DNA from: Adiantum capillus-veneris | Lineage: Eukaryota; Streptophyta; Polypodiopsida; Polypodiales; Pteridaceae | Direction of reading: 5' to 3' | Assembly: GCA_014529385.2 (NCBI GenBank) | Contig: CM043952.1 | Span: 57,310,619-57,374,618, forward strand | DNA length: 64,000 nucleotides | Shown here: piece by piece, positions 17,923-27,280 of the stretch | How the letters are laid out: each line of letters begins with the position of its first letter | How positions within the stretch are numbered: position 1 is the stretch's first letter | The notes under the pieces: model-generated | What the model was told of the DNA's origin: nothing | The model's database searches: none | Seen by the model: only the letters and a program-made list of their open reading frames with translations | Position numbers and translations under genes: made by a program

Positions 17923-20900
17923 TCAGCTTGCACAATACACTGGCCTCATATAATGGCTACCCTTCCCCTTTTGTAATAGCATGGCTCCAATGGCATCATC
18001 CCCTACTGATGGATTTACATAAAAAACTTTCTCCCAATCAGGAGCCTGCATGGCTGACAACCCCCCTAACACCTCTTGAAACACTTCTTCACACTTGTCA
18101 TCCCATTGCAATGGATCATGCTTTGCCACTTTCTGTAATGGATAAAGAAGTTGCGAAGACAATGGAATAAACCGTGCCATGTACTTCACTTTGTGTATAA
18201 AGGTTGCCAATTGCTTCATACTCATAGGTGATGGAAGAAGAATAATAGACTTAACCTTGTCTGGATCAGCCTCAATGTCATTTTCTGACACCATGTGGCC
18301 CAATAACTTCACCCTTGGCTGTGCTAGATGACATTTCTTTGGATTTGGTTGTCCTCCACATTCATCATATCGAGCCAATACCATCTGCAGCTTCTCATGG
18401 TGTTCAGCCCTACTGCTATAAACACAGAAGTCATCCATAAAAGCTTTAACACAACTACCAATGAATGGTTCCAACACCCAATTTGCTCTCTCTTGATAGA
18501 AGGAAGGTCCATTTGACAACCCAAATGGCAATACTGTGTAGCAATAGCAGCCCCATGGTGTAATAAAAGTTGTCTTTGTGCGGTCTTTAAGAGCAATCTT
18601 CAATTGAAAATAGCCTGAAAAACCATCACACACATTGTACCTCTCATAACCTGCCATTGAATCCAAGATCTGATCGATGAATGGAAGAGGATATGGGTTC
18701 TTCTTAGTGGCTGCGTTTAAGGGTTTAAAATCCACACAAATTATCCACTTCCCATCCTTCTTTGGACTGACTACAACTGGACTCCCCCATTCTGTGGTCT
18801 CCACTGGAACTATGAACCCTGCCTTCAATAACTTGTCCACCTCTACCCGCAAGGCTTCCATTTGCTCTTGACCCATCCTTCTTAGCCTTTGCCGCACTGG
18901 CTTAGCACCTTCTTTCAGCTCTATATGCATCTCTTCACCCTTGAACCCTCTGATCTCTTCATATGAAGTAATGAAAAAATCAGGAAAACTAGCCAGCATA
19001 TGCAAATATATATTCTTCTCCATAGCTGAGAGGTCTCCACTGATCATTTGTGTCAACAACTCCTGCTTCTTTGACAACTCAACCTTGGTTTGCATCAACC
19101 CTTCAATCACTTCATAAGGCCCTTCACTTTCATCTTCAACTTTATTCGCAAATACGACTAAACCACACTCCGGGATTTCTTTATCCATCAAAAGAAATGC
19201 AACATCAGCATCCTCATCACTGCTGGTAGTGCTATCACTGTCCTCATCTGTCACCGTGGAAGAGTCTTCATCACTAGACTCATTCTCATCTTCATAAAGC
19301 TCCTCTAATCGTTTCCTTGTGTCCATATTATAAAGCTTCTTGGTACCTGTCTTTCCATAGAGGCTAATCGTACCATGTCGCCAATCTTGAACAGCTCCCA
19401 CTACACGTAACCATGGTCTGCCCAGTATAATAGGATATGCTCCCAACCCTGCTGGCATCACATGAAAATCAACCACTGCCTTTGCATCATATGCCTCCAC
19501 TTCTAAGCTCTTTACAACACCTAAGCATTTTACTTTTTGATGGTTTGCCAATCTGATCCGAAAACCTGACACCCCAGCCACTGTGAGACCCATCTTCTCA
19601 ACGCATGAGTGTGTTATGACGCATATTTGGGCTCCGCCATCCACATAACCTTGTCCCAAATTTTTCCTTTTATGCCACACATCTACTATTGGACAAATGT
19701 CTGGTAGCTCGTCCATTGCCAACACCTTCACTGAACCTCTCTCTGGCTCTTTCTCCATTGGGTTAACCATCCTCTTCCACTGTCGCTTTAGCTTAGGCAC
19801 CATCTCTATAAGCTGCCCAAAAGTAACATATGCCTTCCTGCTCGTCAGATCCTCCTTCAAGTCATAGCTTAATTGCCCATCCCCTAGTGGAAAATCCAAA
19901 ACATGAAACTTACGACGAGCTCTCCTTTTCCTCTTGGCCTTGACATCCTCGCCTTCATGGCTCTTTCCTTTCTTCTTACTAGGACCTGGGGCACTTCTTC
20001 CTTCCTTATCCTCTGTGGTCCTCTTCCCAATAGGCATCACTAATGTATCCTCTAGCTTTGATGCCTTCTCCAAGGTGACTACACTTAGCACTTTTGTCTT
20101 TCCCTTTTCCTCCTGGGTCAGTCCACTGGTTCCTTTGTCTCCCTTAATTTCGATGCCATAATCATTTGACCTAGTTAGCACCTGTCTTGGCAATGGATAC
20201 ATGTCTCCCCCCATCCTTGGTGTCTTATCACATTGCGGGCTGATGTGACCCAACTCTCCACAATTATAACATGTGGGCGTCTGCCTCCAAAACCTACCAT
20301 TGCTTTGTCCAACACCATTCCTAGGCCTTTCTTCACCTCCTGGCTGATTTGCAAACCTCCCTCGACCTCGATTATTTCCCACTTGACCTAGCATGTTTAG
20401 GCTGAGATTCTTCATCAAATCTACCATTTGCCTCATGTCTTGCCTTAGCCCATCATCTTGCACTGCTGTAGTGACCACTGCTGGCATAACCTGAGTAGTA
20501 ACAGGAACTACTGGTTCATGATGAACCCCTAACATGCGCCCTTGTAAAGACTCTATAGGCTGAAATTCAGACCTCATTGGCAAAGACTCCACCCCTAACT
20601 GGCTCATTTTTCTCAGCTTCCACTCTTTGTTCCTTGCTACCTCTAGTGCATCCTCATATGTCCTAGGCTTCTTTAGCTCCACTCTCCAACGTATATTCTC
20701 CCAAAGACCAGCCAAGAACCTGTCCTTCTTCATCATGTCAGGCGGGGGTACCTGTGGTGCTAAAGCCTTGCACATTCGCTCCCATGCCAATGAAAACTTA
20801 CGTATGTACACATCTACTGGCTCACCTTCCTTTTGCACCAAAGCCTGTACTTCTTGCCACACCTTGTCAGGATCTTCTATCTTCACAAACTCCACTTCCA

Positions 20901-21135
20901 ACCCATGTCGTAGATTGTCCCAACTCAACCTTACAGGTGGATCAGCCACACGCAACTCCTCTTCAAATGCTTTAGACCAAACTCGTGCATCACTCTTCAA
21001 ACAAATTTGGAGAAGGCGTAACATTTGCGTAGGGTCATGAATCTGGTTGCTAATGCAGGCAACCTCCATCTTTTCCAAAAATTCTTCCACATCTTCATCA
21101 CTTCTTCCATGAAACTCCGGATAAGAGAAAGCCAT
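17923..21135 (-). CDS. Element C gag-protease-RT polyprotein
   Basis: About 1070 codons from the ATG at 21135 (MAFSYPEFHG), chosen because the frame upstream has only a non-ATG start and this ATG matches element A's gag start. Gag core: VEEFLEKMEVAC, DRFLAGLW. Zinc knuckle CYNCGELGHISPQC (about residue 293). Protease: GYVDGGAQICVIT and IILGRPWL, with D-G-G instead of D-S/T-G. Acidic Ser-rich spacer. RT: KDGKWIICVDFKPLN, CDGFSGYF, PFGLSNGP and FMDDFCVYS at the active site. The RNase H 1 site reads FYVNPSVGDD, with Asn where Asp is expected. Ends in TGA with the same frame continuing. Confidence 0.92.
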   Translation of the reverse strand: MAFSYPEFHGRSDEDVEEFLEKMEVACISNQIHDPTQMLRLLQICLKSDARVWSKAFEEELRVADPPVRLSWDNLRHGLEVEFVKIEDPDKVWQEVQALVQKEGEPVDVYIRKFSLAWERMCKALAPQVPPPDMMKKDRFLAGLWENIRWRVELKKPRTYEDALEVARNKEWKLRKMSQLGVESLPMRSEFQPIESLQGRMLGVHHEPVVPVTTQVMPAVVTTAVQDDGLRQDMRQMVDLMKNLSLNMLGQVGNNRGRGRFANQPGGEERPRNGVGQSNGRFWRQTPTCYNCGELGHISPQCDKTPRMGGDMYPLPRQVLTRSNDYGIEIKGDKGTSGLTQEEKGKTKVLSVVTLEKASKLEDTLVMPIGKRTTEDKEGRSAPGPSKKKGKSHEGEDVKAKRKRRARRKFHVLDFPLGDGQLSYDLKEDLTSRKAYVTFGQLIEMVPKLKRQWKRMVNPMEKEPERGSVKVLAMDELPDICPIVDVWHKRKNLGQGYVDGGAQICVITHSCVEKMGLTVAGVSGFRIRLANHQKVKCLGVVKSLEVEAYDAKAVVDFHVMPAGLGAYPIILGRPWLRVVGAVQDWRHGTISLYGKTGTKKLYNMDTRKRLEELYEDENESSDEDSSTVTDEDSDSTTSSDEDADVAFLLMDKEIPECGLVVFANKVEDESEGPYEVIEGLMQTKVELSKKQELLTQMISGDLSAMEKNIYLHMLASFPDFFITSYEEIRGFKGEEMHIELKEGAKPVRQRLRRMGQEQMEALRVEVDKLLKAGFIVPVETTEWGSPVVVSPKKDGKWIICVDFKPLNAATKKNPYPLPFIDQILDSMAGYERYNVCDGFSGYFQLKIALKDRTKTTFITPWGCYCYTVLPFGLSNGPSFYQERANWVLEPFIGSCVKAFMDDFCVYSSRAEHHEKLQMVLARYDECGGQPNPKKCHLAQPRVKLLGHMVSENDIEADPDKVKSIILLPSPMSMKQLATFIHKVKYMARFIPLSSQLLYPLQKVAKHDPLQWDDKCEEVFQEVLGGLSAMQAPDWEKVFYVNPSVGDDAIGAMLLQKGKGSHYMRPVYCAS

Positions 21136-21199
21136 GGCTACCCAAGTTACAATGCTTTGAGAACCCCTTCGAACACACGTGCAAGAACCCAAAACTTTT

Positions 21200-22075
21200 C
21201 ACTACCCAATCCCTAGAAACTTCAATAGAGCTCAACTTTAGATAAGGACAAACACATGCACATCAAATGAGTTTTCATAGTTAATCATCGGAATGACAAC
21301 GGGCAAAAGACATTCCAGGATCTCTCTCAATCTTCTTGGCCCAAACATAAAGACTATGCGCTGCTGGAAAAAGATCTTCCTGGACACATGAACATTAATC
21401 TGAATTCTTTGAGTTAAATGAAAAGGAGTGAACTGAGGGCCATTTTGATCATCCATTAAAGCCAACCATGAAGCTCCCAAGAAGGCACACCTGACTCAAC
21501 CTCTGATTTTGCCAAAATTTCAGCAGCATAACAGCATAAATGGCTCAAAATACCAAAAAACCAGCCATCATAACTTGGGAAAATTTCGACAGAGTTTCCC
21601 CAGAAGTAGAGCAGTAGGAACCCAAAATATAGACTGTCTATGTATGCATAAACTGTCAACAATAGAACTCGAGCATCAAGTAGGACTCACTAGTACATAG
21701 TCTATGGCGAGGTCACAAAAAGGGTGCTCCAGCTACCTGTATCACCGAAAGGATCTCCACATTTGAGAATCCCCCAGCTCAATAAAAACCTCACGCTATC
21801 GACCCTCACACGAAGGCTAATGCAAATCGCATATAGTCAAGTCTCAGAAATGACTATCTTCTAGACCAAGTCTCAGAAATGGCTGGGACTGCCAAATATA
21901 ACCAAGTATGGCTCCACAAATGCGTACAATGGCAGTTTCCACAAGTAACGTACAATCCAGCAGACAATGCGCTCAAATAGGCGCCGAGTGATGCACGCCC
22001 ACAACAACTGCAAGTGACATCACTGCTAGTATATCACTGTACTCCAGCTACATGTACCTGTGTGAATCACCTGTA

Positions 22076-22080
<5 letters not shown>
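21200..22080 (-). other. Element C leader, upper part
   Basis: Untranslated leader between primer site and gag, with no coding motif. Contains a short repeated AAATGGCTGGGACTGCC/AAATGACTATCTTC-type duplication around 21845-21890 (CAAGTCTCAGAAATG twice). Confidence 0.6.

Positions 22081-22110
<30 letters not shown>
22081..22110. repeat. (CCCTGT)5 tandem repeat in element C leader
   Basis: Five exact 6-bp units followed by degenerate CCTGTAA units to about 22150. Confidence 0.95.
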
Positions 22111-22150
22111 AACCTGTAACAAGTAATCTGCAACCTGCAACCTGTAATCC

Positions 22151-22219
22151 CGAAGCTCGAAGCTCGAAGCTCGAAGCTCGAAGCTCGAAGCTCGAAGCTC
22201 GAAGCTCGAAGCTCGAAGC
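22151..22219. repeat. (CGAAGCT)9.9 tandem repeat in element C leader
   Basis: Nine exact 7-bp units plus six bases of a tenth. It lies 20 bp from the primer site. Frames reading through it (FELRASS strings) are repeat artefacts. Confidence 0.95.
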
Positions 22220-22239
22220 AGAAGGTACTCGAAGAAGAT

Positions 22240-22256
22240 CCTCCGTGGGGGCACCA
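22240..22256 (-). other. Primer binding site of element C
   Basis: Minus strand TGGTGCCCCCACGGAGG, six bases from the 5' LTR end. Almost the same site lies after element A's 5' LTR. I cannot match it to a specific tRNA. Confidence 0.65.
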
Positions 22257-22262
22257 AAAGAA

Positions 22263-23397
22263 TGTGAGCGGGATGGAAACACACAGAACGCCTCTATAAC
22301 TACCCAACACACACTCTTGGGAAGATACACACATACACACGATGGGGCACCACTCGGCTTACACAACACACCTGGCCGAGACAGGGAACACACCTCTGGA
22401 GTGAGAGGAGAGAGACTATCCACTTGCCCACTCCACACAGACACACACACACCCAAAAAACTCAGCTCAAAAGAGGAGAATTTCTGATGTTTAGATACAA
22501 ATGAGCTTGGGCCAACACCAATGGGGCAAATAGATCACACAATATGGGTAAAATAAGCCAGATACAATCACACACTAGAGCAGAAACTTCGCTCATAGGA
22601 GAAACTTACACAGAAAAACAGCAGGAAAAAAAGGAGGAATTTGGCAAAATGGACAGCTCCATTGCGTCCGGAACGGCCCAAAACCCCAGTCTACAATGTC
22701 AAAGTGCTCAAATCCGACCTCGGATGAGCAGTTTACGGCCAAAACAGGCTCCAAAAACACCAAAAACACACCTGCGGTTGTTCCTCCTCTCTTCTCCACG
22801 TTTTTTCTGGTCTTCTCTCTATTTTTTCAGTTCCCACACTTAGCTTTATTACTTGGGCACCCTTGGCCTTTTAGATGACCTCAAACGGACCCCGAACAGG
22901 CCAAAAACTGACCTCGCAGTGCATAGTTGTCACCTTTTTGCATCATTCGCACACCTGGCACTCAGCTTTTTTCCAATAATGCATCTCGCCACCACGTGAA
23001 GTGGCCCCAAAAAGTGGTCCTAATGATGACCTTTCTGCATAACTCTCATAAGAAAACACCCACGTTGTGTCCGTCCTCATCCACGTGCAAATATTGACCT
23101 CGTTCGCCCTCCTGACGCCACTAGATGCCATCTGACGCACCTGCTGACCTCATGTCGTCGGCCTGCGGATAGCTTCCTCGAGAAGTTTTACGCGCTATAA
23201 ACTCCTCATTATTGTAGAAAAAACATACTGGTACTGGTGATAGTGAAAATTGATGCACTATGTACACACTGTCCTACCTGTACACATGTGGGCCCCACAT
23301 AACCACCTGGCTAAGGAAAATGGGCAATCCTTTATTTGATGCACCATGCATGTATGTGTACATATGCGCAATCCCTTGCTCCAAAAAACTCCTGACA
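22263..23397 (-). repeat. Element C 5' LTR
   Basis: 1135 bp. Partner of 14682-15820. Ends CTCCTGACA at 23397, followed by B sequence. Confidence 0.92.
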
Positions 23398-25059
23398 ACG
23401 TGATGTTAAAGCTGCCTTGAAGTTGTACCTGTAGTGTATGGGAAGCGTGGAACTCTCCCCCTCCTATTGGTTGTTGTATCTTGAATTGCATGAGGTTGTA
23501 TCAACTTGTTGGTGCAATAGGTCGTTCTCATTGTAGCTCTAGTTTGCTTTTCATATGGTTGTTATCCGGCAGTCGTACCTGTAAGTTGACTTGAAGCTTT
23601 GTCAAGCTGTTTTTTGGCCTCTCCCTTTTGACCTGTCAGTAGATTTGCAATTAGTAGTGTGGGGATATCGTGGTTCTTCTTGTTTTTGTTGTTATAAAAA
23701 AATAAAAGAGTAAAAGTAAAATATAGCGTATATACAAAATGAAGGTCTTGGATACCTGGATAAGACTAAAGGGAAAAACCCAGTGGGAAAAAATGTCTTT
23801 AGTCATAATTAAATGTGAAGCTATATGTACTTAGGTTCTGATGTTATAGAGTTATGTTGAGTTAAAGTACATATGGCCATATGGCTTCTAGTATGGGCTT
23901 GATATACATGGATAAGTGTTAGTAGCTTGAATTCAGAGTCATTGTTGTTGAGAAAAGACTCATAAAACCTGTTTTCGCTTGGTCATCGTCATTTGTTTGT
24001 TAAGTGCATGGGTGGAATAAAAAGAGTGCCTAATGCATATGTCCAATGATGGGACATCTATATGCTTGCACAGAGTTATGCATGTTAAACAAGATGCGGT
24101 GAGAGAGAAGAGTATTGATGGGTTCTTCATGGAGTTAGTGTAGAGAGCAAAAGCATGAGTGCTTCCAAAGCTTTCACTACTCACAAGAAGGGTTTTCGTT
24201 GTTGAAGTTTCTCCACTCTTCCTGATTTTGTCAAGTGCGTGAGTGTTTTTATTTTGGAGTACTCCACCTTCTCCACCTTATATATTATATGGACTTTGAC
24301 TCTTATGCTCACCTCTTCCAGCATGAGCGACATGACTTTATGTATGCTCAACTCTCCAGCTTGAGCTTATACCTATTAGCTAGACTCATAGACCACAGAA
24401 AAATATTAACTTGAAGCTTGGGTCTGACACTTTCTCATTTACTGGCTTAGCTGCCCGACTCTAGACTCTTATGCCATGTAAGTTTAATGGCGACTTGGAG
24501 TTACCTGATCACGGCCTGAAATCCAATTCCATATGCTTTTGATTTTTAGGCCTTCCTCGTTAGTTTTTGTTTGAGATGCCATGTTGTCCAATACATTGGC
24601 ATATATCTGCTCTTCATTCCTTGGTAGCAAATTGTGGTCGCTTGATGAGACAGGTAATGATGTTGAAGCAATGGTTGATGAAGTTTTCTTCTTCCATATA
24701 GCGTTCTTCAAAAATGTGACCTCCGCATTTACCGGTGCTTTCTTTTTGTTGTTAAGAGGTTGTAAACGGGTTGTGTATCTTTCTTCTTGTTGAGCCTCCA
24801 TCGCGGATTTTGGAACCCACATTGTTCTTGGGCCTGGTGTGATCTCCTTTGCCACTTGCCTTGTTTCTTATTTGACTTGATGGTACCTTGTCTTTAACTT
24901 CCAAATATGGTTGTTACTTTTGTAAAAGCCTTGCTCTTGTAGTAATTAACGAGGGATCCATCTATAGGTTGTAGTACTCTTGGGTGTAGCGGGTGGCTGC
25001 TCTTGATTTCTTGATGTTTCTTGCTTTTCCTAGGTGATTCCTTGATAAGCTACTACCTT
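23398..25059 (-). other. Element B 3' region between C and E
   Basis: Belongs to B by nesting. It holds a minus-strand 123-codon frame (24855-24484) with TMWVPKSAMEAQ, which echoes the W-x-P-K modules of the neighbouring region, and then non-coding AT-rich sequence. Around 23771-23800 it reads GGGAAAAACCCAGTGGGAAA, a short imperfect duplication. No RT or integrase motif in any frame. Confidence 0.55.
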
Positions 25060-25218
25060 AGGTAACCAGATTTGAAAGTTACCCTCATAGAATCCTTGTG
25101 CTTCGAGTAACTCGACTGGAATGAATCTCTAGACTTGCTTGGAGGTGATCTTCACTTGACTTTGTTGGGTAGTCTGGTAGAATTCTGATTTCATTACCCA
25201 GACTTGTCGTATGGTTTG
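25060..25218 (-). CDS. Element B W-repeat module 2 (fragment)
   Basis: Minus strand encodes VWVMKSEFYQ, then a stop, then RFIPVELLEAQGFYEGNFQIWLPK. The LLEAQG(Y/F)YEGN-x-QIW stretch matches element D (about 3090-3141) nearly residue for residue. Cut at 25218 by element E; the reading continues upstream at 30943. Confidence 0.55.
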
Positions 25219-25447
25219 TGTAGAGTGCGCAGGTGATGGAGAAGGTAGGAAAGAAGACTACACACACACACCAACACACATCAAAACACACACACACAAT
25301 CGTTACCCTGCAGCAGCCATTCAACGAGCTTCTCTTCTCTTCTTCTCTTTTGAACTATTATCCAAAGTATATTTACAACATAGTATAGTCAGTGTCCAGC
25401 CGCCCATAGCACAATGGACATATTCTTTAACATCATATTCTTTAACA
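25219..25447 (-). repeat. Element E 3' LTR
   Basis: 229 bp, TGTAGAGTGC to TTCTTTAACA on plus. On the minus strand it starts with a 15-bp unit GTTAAAGAATATGAT followed by a near copy. Confidence 0.95.
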
Positions 25448-27271
25448 CTCCCCCTCAAGCTCAGAGTAAGCTTGCATATGATGGATTCCCAATGCTTCAC
25501 GAAAGTAGCAGAACTTCTCCTTTCCAAGAGCTTTTGTGAATATATCCGCAACTTGATCATTTGTCTTCACATACACCAAATCAATCTCATTTGCCAAAAC
25601 TTTTTCTCTAATGAAGTGATAATGTACCTCAATGTGTTTAGTGCGAGCATGGTAGACTAGATTCTTTGCCAACATGATGCTGCTAATATTGTCACAATAT
25701 ATAATGACACTTTCAAGATAGTCAAAACCAAAGTCTACTATAAGTACTCTCAACCATGACTCTTCACATGCTGCCAAAGCTGCTCCACGATATTCAGCTT
25801 CTGTACTTGATAATGCTACAGTTGATTGCTTCTTGCTACTCCAACTTATCATACCATTGCCAATGGAAAATGCATAACCACGTGTAGATCTTCTATCCAT
25901 AAAATCTCCTGCCCAATCTGCATCTGTGTAACCATAAATACAAAGCTTCCCATTCTTTTCATAAAACATTCCATAACTGACAGTGGCTTTCACATATCTC
26001 ATAATCCGTCTCACTGCATCAAGATGACTTTTACATGGATTTTGCATGAATTGACTCACAACACCCACTGCATAACTCAAATATGGCCTTGTTATTGTCA
26101 AGTAAATAAGGCTTCCAACCATCTTGCGATACATAGTGACATCCTCAATGTAATGTCCATCATCAAACAACTTCACATTTTGATCAAGAGGTGTATCAAC
26201 CGGTTTGCACGCTGTCATTCCATACTTCTCAAGCATATCCAACGCATATTGTCCTTGTATCATCCAAATTCCTAATAAAGTATTGACAATTTCAATTCCC
26301 AAGAAATATCTCAACTCACCAAGGTCCTTCATGTTGAATTCTCTCAACAAACTCTTCTTGACATGCAAAATTTGCTCAGCATGACTTCCAGTGAGAATCA
26401 AGTCATCAACATAGATAACAATAACGACGATCTCTCCATCAACATGCTTCAAAAATAATGAGTGATCAGCAGTAGACTGTTTAAATCCAATCTTCTTCAA
26501 GAATCCGGTTATCTTTTCACACCAAGCTCTAGATCCTTGCTTCAAACCATACAATGCTTTCTTCAACTTACACACGTAATATGGAAACTCTGGATGTTGA
26601 TAACCCTCTGGCTGTATCATATAAACTTCTTCTTCCAAGTCACCATTCAAGAATGCATTATCCACATCCATTTGCCGTAAATTCCAACCGAACATACTTG
26701 CCATTGCTATCACCAATCTGACTGTTGTCATCTTTGCAACTGGACTAAATGTCTCATCATAATCAAGACCTTTTGTTTGTGCATAACCTTTAGCAACAAG
26801 CCTCACTTTGTATCTTTCCACACTACCATCTGACTTGCACTTGACTTTGTATACCCATTTTGAACCAATTGCTTTCTTTCCACTTGGCAAGCGAACCAAA
26901 TCCCAAGTGTCATTCTTCACAAGAGCATCCATCTCATCATCCATAGCTGACTCCCATTCTGATTTTCCAATTGCCTCTTGAAAACATGTAGGCTCTTTAT
27001 GTTGCACACGTGAAACCATGTATGCATAATGTGTACGCATGTAACCATTGTATGTCAATCTATCAACTGGATAACGCACCCTCTCTGATCTTCTCAATTG
27101 TGGTGCACTCTTCTCTTCAACTCTTGCATATGGGGGTACATATTTCTCAATATGCTTACTGCCAGGTGTCCTCAAATGTGGTAAATCATGATCTTCATTG
27201 AGGCTTTCATCTCCAGAACTCTCTTCAACCATTTTCTTATTGCCTTTCTCGTCTTGCTTCTTATCTCGCAA
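25442..27271 (-). CDS. Element E reverse transcriptase and RNase H
   Basis: 609 codons. RT: SKWVYKVKCKSDG, ARLVAKGY-like VRLVAKGYAQ, FSPVAKMTTVRLV, QMDVDNAFLNGDL, KKALYGLKQG, and YVDDLILTG with both catalytic Asp. RNase H: YTDADWAGD, SSTEAEYRG, YCDNISSI, HARTKHIEV. The last sense codons are read from the polypurine tract, and the stop TAA lies within the LTR (bases 4-6). In phase with the upstream gag-integrase frame, separated by a TAG at 27281. Synthesises cDNA in the cytoplasmic particle. Confidence 0.93.
   Translation of the reverse strand: MRDKKQDEKGNKKMVEESSGDESLNEDHDLPHLRTPGSKHIEKYVPPYARVEEKSAPQLRRSERVRYPVDRLTYNGYMRTHYAYMVSRVQHKEPTCFQEAIGKSEWESAMDDEMDALVKNDTWDLVRLPSGKKAIGSKWVYKVKCKSDGSVERYKVRLVAKGYAQTKGLDYDETFSPVAKMTTVRLVIAMASMFGWNLRQMDVDNAFLNGDLEEEVYMIQPEGYQHPEFPYYVCKLKKALYGLKQGSRAWCEKITGFLKKIGFKQSTADHSLFLKHVDGEIVVIVIYVDDLILTGSHAEQILHVKKSLLREFNMKDLGELRYFLGIEIVNTLLGIWMIQGQYALDMLEKYGMTACKPVDTPLDQNVKLFDDGHYIEDVTMYRKMVGSLIYLTITRPYLSYAVGVVSQFMQNPCKSHLDAVRRIMRYVKATVSYGMFYEKNGKLCIYGYTDADWAGDFMDRRSTRGYAFSIGNGMISWSSKKQSTVALSSTEAEYRGAALAACEESWLRVLIVDFGFDYLESVIIYCDNISSIMLAKNLVYHARTKHIEVHYHFIREKVLANEIDLVYVKTNDQVADIFTKALGKEKFCYFREALGIHHMQAYSELEGEC
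25448..25457 (-). other. Polypurine tract of element E
   Basis: Minus strand TGAGGGGGAG immediately before the LTR start TGTTAAAG. It is also translated as the end of pol (LEGE). Confidence 0.85.
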
Positions 27272-27280
27272 ACAACCGCT

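Larger units (their letters stand above)
14682..23397 (-). mobile_element. Element C: Tat-like Ty3/gypsy retrotransposon inserted in B
   Basis: LTRs 14682-15820 and 22263-23397 begin TGTGAGCGGG and end CTCCTGACA on the plus strand. Minus-strand internal order is primer site, microsatellite-rich leader, gag, protease, RT, degenerate RNase H, archaeal-type RNase H, integrase, polypurine tract. It closely resembles element A in gag and protease (DGG active site) but keeps integrase. Flanks are GCGT on the left and ACGT on the right, at best an imperfect target duplication. One TGA and an integrase deletion make it inactive. Confidence 0.92.

Noticed and set aside
22026-22340. Frames with FELRASS repeats
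   Set aside because: Translations of the 7-bp tandem repeat in element C's leader; no coding evidence.
14678-23401. Target site duplication of element C
   Set aside because: GCGT and ACGT match at only three of four bases; not strong enough to call.
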